Shown piece by piece: positions 46,601-53,971 of a stretch of DNA of 64,000 nucleotides (the stretch's first letter is position 1; the number at the start of each line of letters is the position of its first letter). This DNA comes from Mycolicibacterium komanii (GTDB lineage Bacteria > Actinomycetota > Actinomycetes > Mycobacteriales > Mycobacteriaceae), in assembly GCF_001050035.1 (NCBI RefSeq), contig NZ_CVTA01000065.1:169712-233711 (forward strand). Reading direction: 5' to 3'. The notes below the pieces were generated by a model, which saw nothing but the letters and a program-made list of their open reading frames with translations, was not told where the DNA came from and did no database searches. The translations under genes and the position numbers were made by a program.

Positions 46601-47164
46601 GTGACCGTGAAGGTGTACCTGGCTGCGGCCGCGGCGGCGGGGGTCGGGGCGTGGCTTCTCGGGGCCGCTGCCCAGTGGAGTGTCGCGATCGGTCTCGTCG
46701 ACCCGCTGCTGCTGGCCGCCGCCCCCCGCTTTCTCGCCGGCACGCTCGCGGGTGTCACCACCGCCGGCGCGCGCGAGGATCCCACCGCGGCGATGTCCGG
46801 CCCCGAGTTCGAGGATTACGTAGCGCGAGTGGCGCGGTCCTGCGGGGCTCCGGTGATCATGACGGCGATGACGGGAGATTGGGGAGTCGACATCATCGTC
46901 GGCAGGCGACCGAATCGTGTTGCGATCCAGTGCAAGCGGCAGTCACGCCCGGTCGGGGCCGGCGCCGTACAGGAAGTCGTGGCGGGCGCGCCGATGCAGG
47001 ACTGCACTCAGACGATGGTGGTGACGAATCACGAATTCACCGCTGCCGCACGCAAACTCGCCGAGCTTCACGGCTGCGTGCTCGTCGGCGGCGCCGATCT
47101 GCCCCGGTTGCGTGCGACGATCCGGCGGCTGCTGGAGCCGTCGGCGCCAACTCAGGTCACCTGA
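46601..47164 (+). CDS. Membrane-anchored Mrr-like nuclease
   Basis: 187 residues from GTG. Two hydrophobic segments (YLAAAAAAGVGAWLLGAA, about 6-23; LVDPLLLAAAPRFLAGTLAGV, about 32-52) precede an Mrr-type restriction endonuclease domain: SGPEFEDYVARVARSCG, then GDWGVDIIVGRRPNRVAIQCKRQ with the metal/catalytic D97 and QxK (Q110, K112). AVQEVVAGAPMQDCTQTMVVTN follows. No methyltransferase is nearby, so it is not a classical restriction system; a membrane-tethered DNase is suggested. An in-frame ATG at 46571 would add ten residues. Overlaps the lat gene end by 8 nt. Confidence 0.82.
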   Translation: MTVKVYLAAAAAAGVGAWLLGAAAQWSVAIGLVDPLLLAAAPRFLAGTLAGVTTAGAREDPTAAMSGPEFEDYVARVARSCGAPVIMTAMTGDWGVDIIVGRRPNRVAIQCKRQSRPVGAGAVQEVVAGAPMQDCTQTMVVTNHEFTAAARKLAELHGCVLVGGADLPRLRATIRRLLEPSAPTQVT

Positions 47165-48500
47165 GCGCGTCGCGCACGGCCGCGATCGCCGCGTCGATGT
47201 CCTCCCGCGACACCGTCAGAGCTGGCCGGAATCGCACACTGGTCCCTCCGCTCGGGAGCATGATCACGCGCCGCTCCCACAGCCTGCGGACCAACTCGTC
47301 GCGCAGCGCCGGGGTGGGCAGGCTGAACGCGCACATCAGTCCCCGGCCCCGAACGTCGAGCACGACGCCGGGGAACTCCGCCGACAGCGCCTCGAGCCGG
47401 CGCAACAGGTAGCGGCCGATTTCGGCCGCACCAGCCACCAGTCCGTCGGCCTCGATCACCTCGAGGATGCGGCGGGCTCGCACCATGTCGGTGAGGTTGC
47501 CACCCCACGTTGAGTTCAGCCGCGAGCTCACGGTGAAGACGTTGTCGGGCACGGCGTCGACCCGGCGGCCTGCCATGATGCCGCAGACCTGGGTCTTCTT
47601 ACCGAAGGCGATCACGTCGGGGGTCACGCCGAGCTGTTGGTAGGCCCACCTCGTCCCCGTCAGCCCGCAGCCCGTCTGCACCTCGTCGAAGATCAACAGC
47701 GCGTCGAACTCGTCGCACAGGTCGCGCATCGCCGCGAAGAACTGCGGCCGGAAGTGCCGGTCACCGCCCTCACCCTGGATCGGTTCGGCGATGAAGCATG
47801 CGATGTCGTGCCGATGGGCCTCGAACGCCGCGCGGGCCTGACGCAGGGATTCGGCTTCGATCGCGTCCATGTGGGCACCGGGGCGCAGATACGGCGCATC
47901 GATGCGCGGCCAGTCGAACTTCGGGAAGCGCGCCACCTTGTTCGGGTCGGTGTTGGTCAGCGACAAGGTGTAGCCGCTGCGGCCGTGGAACGCGCCGCGC
48001 AGGTGCAGAACCTTGGTGCCCAGCGCGGGATCTCGCCCCTCGGCCTCGTTGAGCCGGCTCTTCCAATCGAACGCCACCTTCAGCGCGTTCTCCACCGCGA
48101 GCGCCCCGCCGTCGACGAAGAACAGGTGCGGCAACGCCGGATCCCCGAGCACGCGCACGAACGTGTCGACGAACCGCGCCATCGGCACCGTGTACACATC
48201 GGAATTGCTCGGTTTGTTGACGGCGGCCGCCGCGAGCTCGGCGCGGAACTCCTCGTCGTCGGCCAGCGCCGGGTGGTTCATCCCCAGCGCGGACGACGCG
48301 AAGAACGTGAACATGTCCAGGAAGCGTTCGCCTTCTCCCTCAGCGCAGCGCGCGTCGACCAGATACGAACCCGACGACCGCCGCATGTCGAGGACCAGAT
48401 CCATGCCGTCGGCCAGGATGCTGCGCGACAACACTGCATGCACCTCATCTGGCCCGATGCCCGGTGGAGCGAGATCGGGGCGCGTCAACAGATCGGTCAT
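47157..48500 (-). CDS. lat: L-lysine epsilon-aminotransferase
   Basis: 447 residues, PLP class III aminotransferase. Moves the epsilon-amino group of lysine to 2-oxoglutarate, giving piperideine-6-carboxylate. Motifs: FFVDGGALAVENALKVAFDWK, GAFHGRSGYTLSLTNTDP, IFDEVQTGCGLTGT, and IAFGKKTQVCGIMAGRRVD with the PLP lysine near residue 300. Orthologue of Rv3290c, strongly induced in non-growing M. tuberculosis. A TATAAAT lies 16 nt before the ATG, in the 52-nt spacer after lrpA. Works with pcd (50292-51836). Confidence 0.96.
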   Translation of the reverse strand: MTDLLTRPDLAPPGIGPDEVHAVLSRSILADGMDLVLDMRRSSGSYLVDARCAEGEGERFLDMFTFFASSALGMNHPALADDEEFRAELAAAAVNKPSNSDVYTVPMARFVDTFVRVLGDPALPHLFFVDGGALAVENALKVAFDWKSRLNEAEGRDPALGTKVLHLRGAFHGRSGYTLSLTNTDPNKVARFPKFDWPRIDAPYLRPGAHMDAIEAESLRQARAAFEAHRHDIACFIAEPIQGEGGDRHFRPQFFAAMRDLCDEFDALLIFDEVQTGCGLTGTRWAYQQLGVTPDVIAFGKKTQVCGIMAGRRVDAVPDNVFTVSSRLNSTWGGNLTDMVRARRILEVIEADGLVAGAAEIGRYLLRRLEALSAEFPGVVLDVRGRGLMCAFSLPTPALRDELVRRLWERRVIMLPSGGTSVRFRPALTVSREDIDAAIAAVRDALR

Positions 48501-48552
48501 ATCGCCAGGCTACCAGAATTTATACGGCTAACTCGGCTTTGGATCGGAATAG

Positions 48553-49032
48553 TTACGGTATGAAGTCGCGACGCTCGTAAAAAGTCTGTAGGATGATCGT
48601 GCTTCGGGTCCGCACGTTGGCCGCGGTGCGAATCTGCTGTAACAGGTCTTCGAGCGCCCGCGCCGACTCGACGCGGACCAACAGGACGTAGCTCTCGTCC
48701 CCGGCCACCGAATGACAGGACTCGATGGCCTCGATGTGTTGAAGACGCGCCGGCGCGTCGTCGGGCTGCGAGGGATCGAGAGGAGTGATCGCCACGAACG
48801 CCGAGAGCATCTTGCCGACCGCTTCGGGGTTGATCCGGGCCGAGTATCCGGTCACCACGCCGCGGGCCTCGAGCCGCCGCACCCGCGACTGGACCGCCGA
48901 GACCGACAGTCCCGCGGTCGCCGCCAGGTGCGCCAGTGTGGCGCGGCCGTCGGCGATCAGTTCACGGACCAGGGTGCGATCGATCTCGTCGAGATGCGTC
49001 GCGGTGTGGGGCTGTTCGTCGGCTCCAGCCAT
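48553..49032 (-). CDS. lrpA: Lrp/AsnC-family regulator LrpA
   Basis: 159 residues. N-terminal winged HTH: IDRTLVRELIADGRATLAHLAATAGLSVSAVQSRVRRLEARGVVTGYSARINPEAVG, then an RAM ligand domain with AFVAITPLDPS and SCHSVAGDESYVLLVRVES. Rv3291c, whose M. tuberculosis protein binds amino acids including lysine and controls lat. The start is the ATG of MAGADEQPHT; only about 30 nt separate it from the divergent HglS-like gene, so its promoter must overlap that gene. Confidence 0.93.
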   Translation of the reverse strand: MAGADEQPHTATHLDEIDRTLVRELIADGRATLAHLAATAGLSVSAVQSRVRRLEARGVVTGYSARINPEAVGKMLSAFVAITPLDPSQPDDAPARLQHIEAIESCHSVAGDESYVLLVRVESARALEDLLQQIRTAANVRTRSTIILQTFYERRDFIP

Positions 49033-49062
49033 GGCGGCACTGTATCCGAGGCGGTGCCCGCG

Positions 49063-50295
49063 GTGACCCCGAAGATCCTCGAACCATGGCAACTGCGGGC
49101 CCGGTTCGCCGCCGAACTGTCCCGGATGTACGGCGCCGAGGTGCCCGCCTACACCACGCTGGTGGAGGTCGCCTCCGAGGTCAACCGCGATCACGCCGCC
49201 GGCGCATCGGACGCCGAGCGATTCGGCTCGCTCGAGCGCGTCACCGCCGAACGGCACGGAGCGATCCGGGTGGGCAGTGCCGCCGAACTCGCCGACGTCG
49301 CCGACCTGTTCGCGGCGTTCGGCATGTACCCGGTCGGCTTCTACGATCTGCGTGAGGCGGTATCGCCGGTTCCGGTGGTGTCGACGGCGTTTCGTCCGAC
49401 CGATTCGGATGAATTGGCCCGCAACCCGTTTCGGGTGTTCACGTCGATGCTCGCCACCGCCGACGCCCGCTTCTTCACCGCCGCGCTAAAGGGCCGGGTC
49501 GAGGAGTTCGTGGCGCGTCGTCAGCTGTTCGACCCGGACCTGATCGCCGAGGCCAGGCGCATCGCCGCGATGGGCACGGTCGACCAAGACCGGGGTGAAC
49601 GGTTCGTCGCCGCCGCGGTGGCCGCGTTCGCGTTGTCGCGCGCACCCATCGACCGCGGGTGGTACGAGGAGCTGAGCAGGGTCTCCGCGGTGGCGGCCGA
49701 CATCGCGGGCGTCACCACCACCCATATCAACCACCTCACGCCGCGGGTGCTCGACATCGACGAGCTGTATCGGCGGATGACGGATCGCGGTATCACGATG
49801 ATCGACGCGATCCAGGGCCCACCGCGTGTCGACGGCCCACCGGTGCTGTTGCGGCAGACGTCTTTTCGCGCGCTCACTGAGCAGCGGTGCTTCCGCGAAC
49901 CGGACGGTTCGGTCTCGCAGGACGCGCTGCGGGTGCGCTTCGGCGAAGCCGAGGCCCGCGGCGTGGCGCTGACACCCCGAGGCCGCGAGCGCTACGACGC
50001 CGCGATGGCCACACCGGATCCGGCCGCCGTATGGGCTCAGTACTTTCCGGCTACCGACGAAGAGCTGGCCGCATCCGGGCTGGCCTACTACCGCGGCGGC
50101 GACCCGTCGAAACCGGTTGTCTACGAGGATTTCCTTCCCGCTTCCGCGGCGGGCATCTTCCGGTCCAACCTCGATGACGACGCACGGGCCGACGAGTCCG
50201 CCGGTGGCTTCGACTACAGCACGGCTTGGCTGTCCGACCGGATCGGCCGGCCCGTCCACGACCCTTACGAGCTCTACGAGAAAGCAGCACAATGA
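49063..50295 (+). CDS. DUF1338 / HglS-like 2-oxoadipate dioxygenase/decarboxylase
   Basis: 410 residues, Rv3292 position. DUF1338 members such as Pseudomonas putida HglS convert 2-oxoadipate to 2-hydroxyglutarate in lysine catabolism, with an iron centre held by two His and one Glu. The matching residues appear to be H65 (TAERHGAIRVG), H221 or H224 (TTTHINHLTPRVLDID) and E295 (VRFGEAEARGVALTPRGRERYD). Together with lat and pcd it completes a route from lysine to the TCA cycle side. Start is a GTG; another lies three codons earlier, and the longer frame upstream is antisense to lrpA. Overlaps pcd by 4 nt. Confidence 0.85.
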   Translation: MTPKILEPWQLRARFAAELSRMYGAEVPAYTTLVEVASEVNRDHAAGASDAERFGSLERVTAERHGAIRVGSAAELADVADLFAAFGMYPVGFYDLREAVSPVPVVSTAFRPTDSDELARNPFRVFTSMLATADARFFTAALKGRVEEFVARRQLFDPDLIAEARRIAAMGTVDQDRGERFVAAAVAAFALSRAPIDRGWYEELSRVSAVAADIAGVTTTHINHLTPRVLDIDELYRRMTDRGITMIDAIQGPPRVDGPPVLLRQTSFRALTEQRCFREPDGSVSQDALRVRFGEAEARGVALTPRGRERYDAAMATPDPAAVWAQYFPATDEELAASGLAYYRGGDPSKPVVYEDFLPASAAGIFRSNLDDDARADESAGGFDYSTAWLSDRIGRPVHDPYELYEKAAQ

Positions 50296-51836
50296 CGACC
50301 ATGGCGACAGCGGCACTTCCCTCCGTCGAGATACTGCGCACGCGTGCACTCGACGCACTCCACGCGGTTGGCTTCGAGGGTGACCTCGGTGCTCCGGGGG
50401 ACCACGGATTGCAGGCCAGCACACCGATCACCGGTGGGGTGCTGTTCACCGTCCCGGAGACGACGGGCGAGCGCGCCGACCGCGCGATCGCCGAAGCGGC
50501 TCAAGCCTTCACGACGTGGCGCACCACGCCTGCGCCGGCCCGTGGCGCGCTGGTGGGGCGGTTGGGCGAACTGCTGTCCGCCCACAAGGCCGACGTCGCC
50601 GCGCTGGTGACGCTGGAGGCCGGAAAGATCACGTCCGAGGCCCTCGGTGAGGTGCAGGAGATGATCGACGTCTGCCAGTTCGCCGTCGGGCTCTCGCGCC
50701 AGCTCTACGGCCGCACGATCGCTTCCGAGCGCCCCGGTCACCGGCTGATGGAGACCTGGCATCCGCTCGGGGTGGTCGGCGTGATCACCGCATTCAACTT
50801 CCCCGTCGCGGTGTGGGCGTGGAACGCAGCGGTGGCGTTGGTGTGCGGCGACACCGTGGTGTGGAAGCCGTCGGAGCTGACCCCGTTGACCGCGCTGGCG
50901 TGTCAGGCGTTGATCGACCGCGCCGCCCGCGATGTCGGGGCGCCACCCGAGGTGAGCCGGTTGATCCAGGGCGGCCGCGAGATCGGTGAACGCCTCGTCG
51001 ACGATCCGCGCGTCGCGCTGCTCAGCGCCACGGGCTCGGTGCGGATGGGCAGCCAGGTCGGTCCGCGGGTGGCCCAGCGGTTCGGCAAGGTCCTGCTCGA
51101 GCTCGGCGGCAACAACGCCGCAATCGTGACGCCGTCGGCGGATCTCGAATTGGCGGTGCGCGCCATCGTGTTCAGTGCCGCGGGCACGGCGGGTCAGCGG
51201 TGCACGACGCTGCGCAGGCTGATCGTGCACTCCTCCATCGCCGACGACGTGATTCAGCGGATCACCGCCGCCTACCGGCAACTTCCCGTCGGCGATCCGT
51301 CGGCCGACGGCACGCTCGTCGGCCCGTTGATCCACGAGACCGCGTATCGAGACATGGTGCGCGCGTTGGAGATCGCCCGCGCCGACGGCGGTGAGGTCAT
51401 CGGCGGACAGCGCCAAGACGTCGGCGACGAGAGCGCCTACTACGTCGCGCCGGCGGTGGTGCGCATGCCCGCCCAGACCGAGGTCGTGCATGCCGAGACC
51501 TTCGCCCCGATCCTGTACGTGATGACGTACGATACCCTCGACGGGGCGATCGCGATGAACAACGCTGTCCCGCAGGGTCTTTCGTCGTCTATCTTCACCC
51601 TCGACATGCGCGAGGCGGAGCGGTTCCTGGCCGCCGACGGTTCGGACTGCGGAATCGCCAACGTCAACATCGGCACCTCGGGCGCCGAGATCGGAGGCGC
51701 GTTCGGCGGCGAGAAGCAGACCGGCGGCGGCCGCGAGTCGGGCTCGGACTCGTGGAAGGCCTACATGCGGCGAGCCACCAACACCGTCAACTACTCGACG
51801 GAGCTACCGCTGGCACAAGGGGTGCACTTCGGCTAG
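50292..51836 (+). CDS. pcd: Aminoadipate semialdehyde / piperideine-6-carboxylate dehydrogenase
   Basis: 514 residues, ALDH7 family (AmaB/antiquitin-like). Oxidises 2-aminoadipate 6-semialdehyde from Lat to 2-aminoadipate with NAD. Motifs: ITAFNFPVAVWAWNAAVALVCGDTVVWKPSE (cofactor site), GKVLLELGGNNAAIV (catalytic Glu), AGTAGQRCTTLRRLIVH (catalytic Cys), and VHAETFAPILYVM. The ATG overlaps the HglS-like stop, giving one unit. Rv3293 equivalent. Its stop codon shares bases (CTAG) with the stop of the convergent SRPBCC gene. Confidence 0.95.
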   Translation: MTTMATAALPSVEILRTRALDALHAVGFEGDLGAPGDHGLQASTPITGGVLFTVPETTGERADRAIAEAAQAFTTWRTTPAPARGALVGRLGELLSAHKADVAALVTLEAGKITSEALGEVQEMIDVCQFAVGLSRQLYGRTIASERPGHRLMETWHPLGVVGVITAFNFPVAVWAWNAAVALVCGDTVVWKPSELTPLTALACQALIDRAARDVGAPPEVSRLIQGGREIGERLVDDPRVALLSATGSVRMGSQVGPRVAQRFGKVLLELGGNNAAIVTPSADLELAVRAIVFSAAGTAGQRCTTLRRLIVHSSIADDVIQRITAAYRQLPVGDPSADGTLVGPLIHETAYRDMVRALEIARADGGEVIGGQRQDVGDESAYYVAPAVVRMPAQTEVVHAETFAPILYVMTYDTLDGAIAMNNAVPQGLSSSIFTLDMREAERFLAADGSDCGIANVNIGTSGAEIGGAFGGEKQTGGGRESGSDSWKAYMRRATNTVNYSTELPLAQGVHFG

Positions 51837-52267
51837 GACGTCTCCAACGCCCTGGCGCAGCCGTCGAGAATGGCCGCAAAGCTCCACCGGAGCAGCCGCG
51901 AACTCACAGGCTCGAAGGCCTTTCCACCGGACCAGAGCGGATGGGTGTATCTGGTCACCCACTGGACGTGGGTACCGGCGCCTGCGGGGGTGAACGTCAG
52001 CGTGCCGCCTTCGTGAACGAAACCCGGAACCGAGCGCAGGATGAGATAGGAGTAGCTGTGCGGCGGGTCGTAAGCCGTGTACTCCTCTTCGAACCACATG
52101 CCGGTACCGGTCACGGTCCGAACCGCCCCGGCCTTCAACTCCGACGTGCCCTTCAGCCTGGCGCCCAGGACAAGCGGCGCCGCCGTGAGGCCTTTCGGAT
52201 CGGCGAGCCAGTCGAATACGCGCTCGGGTGCCGCGGCGATGGTGCGCTCGACGCGCAACTCGATCAT
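51833..52267 (-). CDS. SRPBCC (START-like) protein
   Basis: 144 residues. MIELRVERTIAAAPERVFDWLADPKGLTAAPLVLGARL is the standard N-terminus of the polyketide-cyclase/START fold, with a hydrophobic ligand cavity. GAVRTVTGTGMWFEEEYTAYDPPHSYSYLI and THVQWVTRYTHPL follow. Ligand unknown. The start is the first ATG; the SDR gene ends 21 nt upstream on the same strand, so the two are probably cotranscribed. Confidence 0.83.
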   Translation of the reverse strand: MIELRVERTIAAAPERVFDWLADPKGLTAAPLVLGARLKGTSELKAGAVRTVTGTGMWFEEEYTAYDPPHSYSYLILRSVPGFVHEGGTLTFTPAGAGTHVQWVTRYTHPLWSGGKAFEPVSSRLLRWSFAAILDGCARALETS

Positions 52268-52288
52268 CGCGTCATTGTATGAGTTCGG

Positions 52289-53128
52289 CTACAGGATCGG
52301 CCTGCCGCCGGTCACCGCGATCCGCGCACCCGTCACGTAACTCGCCTCGTCCGACGCGAGCATCACGTAGACCGGTGCCAATTCGACCGGTTGGCCCGCA
52401 CGGCCCAGCGGCGTGTTCTCGCCGAACTGCTTGACCTTCTCCGGCGGCATCGTCGAGGGGATCAGCGGCGTCCAGATCGGCCCAGGCGCCACGCTGTTGG
52501 CACGAATGCCCTTCTCCCCCAGCATCTCCGCCAGACTTGCCGAGAAGTTGGAGATGGCGGCCTTGGTCGCCGCGTAGGGCGCCAATTTCGGGTTCGGCAT
52601 GTCGGAGTTCACCGACGAACTGCCGATGATCGAGGCGCCGGGCCCCATGTGCGGCAGGGCAGCCTTGACGAGGTAGAAGTACGCGCCGATGTTGAGCCGG
52701 AACGTGTAATCCCACTCCTCGTCGCTGATCTCGTCGAGGGTGTCGTGCGTCATCTGGTAGGCGGCGTTGTTGACGAGCACATCGATACCGCCGAATTCCG
52801 CGACGGCGCGGTCGACGACGGCGCGGCAGTGCGCCGGATCCGACAGATCGCCCGGCACGAGTACGCATTTGCGCCCGGCGTCCTCGACGTACTTCTGCAC
52901 CTCTTTGGCGTCGCCGTCCTCGTTCAGGTAAGCGATCAGCACGTCGGCACCCTCGCGCGCGTAGGCGATCGCGACCGCGCGGCCGATTCCGCTGTCGCCA
53001 CCGGTGATGATCGCGCGCTTGCCGGTCAGCCGGCCCGATCCGCGGTAGTTCGTCTCACCGCAGTCGGGAGCGGGGGTCATCTCACTTTGCACACCGGGCG
53101 GGGACTGCTGTTGTTCTGGAAAACTCAT
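52289..53128 (-). CDS. Short-chain dehydrogenase of the general stress type
   Basis: 279 residues. The N-terminal extension PDCGETNYRGSGRLTGKRAIITGGDSGIGRAVAIAYAREGADV places it with the YdaD/YhdF/YhxC-like SDRs (B. subtilis general stress protein 39). Cofactor loop GGDSGIG, then NNAAYQM, catalytic SSSVNSD...YAATKAAI (Ser, Tyr, Lys). Substrate unknown. GAGAGG lies 6 nt before the ATG. Divergent from a TetR gene across a 104-nt spacer with two dyads; that TetR is the likely controller. No clear SigF promoter is seen despite the stress-type relatives. Confidence 0.87.
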   Translation of the reverse strand: MSFPEQQQSPPGVQSEMTPAPDCGETNYRGSGRLTGKRAIITGGDSGIGRAVAIAYAREGADVLIAYLNEDGDAKEVQKYVEDAGRKCVLVPGDLSDPAHCRAVVDRAVAEFGGIDVLVNNAAYQMTHDTLDEISDEEWDYTFRLNIGAYFYLVKAALPHMGPGASIIGSSSVNSDMPNPKLAPYAATKAAISNFSASLAEMLGEKGIRANSVAPGPIWTPLIPSTMPPEKVKQFGENTPLGRAGQPVELAPVYVMLASDEASYVTGARIAVTGGRPIL

Positions 53129-53159
53129 CGATCGCCTCTCATCTGATGTCTGTTCTTGC

Positions 53160-53195
53160 GCGGGGTTACCCCGCAGCGGTCCGAATACTCCGGAC
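53160..53195. promoter_or_regulatory. Two dyads in the SDR-TetR divergent spacer
   Basis: GCGGGGT-T-ACCCCGC (53160-53174) is a perfect palindrome, and GTCCG-N7-CGGAC (53179-53195) follows after 4 nt. Both lie between the SDR and TetR starts and are candidate operators for the TetR protein. Confidence 0.45.
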
Positions 53196-53232
53196 GCACC
53201 GCTGTTTGACATGTGTTCACTACGATGGCGGC

Positions 53233-53883
53233 ATGGCCGAGCCCCGACGGCGGCTGTCGCCCGCCGACCGACGCAGCGAACTGCTGACGCTCGGCGCCGA
53301 AGTGTTCGGGCAACGGCCCTACGACGAGGTCCGCATCGACGAGATCGCCGAGCGGGCCGGGGTGTCGCGTGCGCTGATGTACCACTACTTCCCCGACAAG
53401 CGGGCGTTCTTCGCAGCGGTGATCCGCGCCGAGGGCGAGCGACTGTTCGAAGCGACCAACACGCCGCCGCGGCCCGGCCAGAGCCTGTTCGACCAGATTC
53501 GTGAGGGTGTGCTCGCGTACCTGCACTACGACGACGATCATCCCCACGGCGCCTGGGCGGCGTACGTCGGATCGGGCCGCTCCGATCCCGTGCTGCGGGG
53601 CATCGAGGACACCGATAACGACCGCCAGGCCAACCGGATACTCGGCCGCATCCACACCGCCGTCGGCGACGAGTTGGACTCCAAGGTCGAGCGCGACCTG
53701 CGCATCACCGTCTACGGCTGGCTCGCGTTCACCCTGGAGATGTGCCGCCAACGGCTGATGGACCCGTCCATCGACGCCGGTCAGGTCGCCGACGCATGCG
53801 CGCACGCCCTGCTCGACGCCGTCGGGCGGGTCCCCGGCATCCCCGCTTCCCTGCGCGAAGCGGTGTCTCCGAAACGCCGCTGA
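53233..53883 (+). CDS. TetR-family regulator (Rv3295-like)
   Basis: 216 residues. HTH: RRSELLTLGAEVFGQRPYDEVRIDEIAERAGVSRALMYHYFPDKRAFFAAVI (about 13-65). The ligand domain contains WAAYVGSGRSDPVLRGIEDTDNDRQANRIL. Preceded by GATGGCGGC without a strong Shine-Dalgarno. Located divergently from the stress-type SDR, which it may repress together with itself. It ends 6 nt before the third palindrome of the TTTCGGTGC family. Confidence 0.88.
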   Translation: MAEPRRRLSPADRRSELLTLGAEVFGQRPYDEVRIDEIAERAGVSRALMYHYFPDKRAFFAAVIRAEGERLFEATNTPPRPGQSLFDQIREGVLAYLHYDDDHPHGAWAAYVGSGRSDPVLRGIEDTDNDRQANRILGRIHTAVGDELDSKVERDLRITVYGWLAFTLEMCRQRLMDPSIDAGQVADACAHALLDAVGRVPGIPASLREAVSPKRR

Positions 53884-53888
53884 CCACT

Positions 53889-53935
53889 GATTTCGGTGCA
53901 CTAACCATCGCTGGGCGACACCTAGCGCACCGAAA
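53889..53935. repeat. Intergenic palindrome, TTTCGGTGC family, copy 3
   Basis: TTTCGGTGCACTA (53891-53903) and TAGCGCACCGAAA (53923-53935) pair over 13 bp with one mismatch. The loop AACCATCGCTGGGCGACACC resembles the loops of copies 1 and 2. It lies between the TetR stop and lhr on the same strand. Confidence 0.65.
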
Positions 53936-53971
53936 CCACCGAAGAGTTGTCGGTGGTGGGGTGCACCATGG

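Noticed and set aside
46601..47164. Type II or IV restriction-modification locus
   Set aside because: No methyltransferase or specificity gene is adjacent; only a single Mrr-like domain with a membrane anchor is seen.
53155..53195. SigF-type promoter for the stress-type SDR (GGGTAA on the minus strand)
   Set aside because: GGGTAA is present inside the palindrome, but no GTTT-like -35 lies 15-17 nt upstream.
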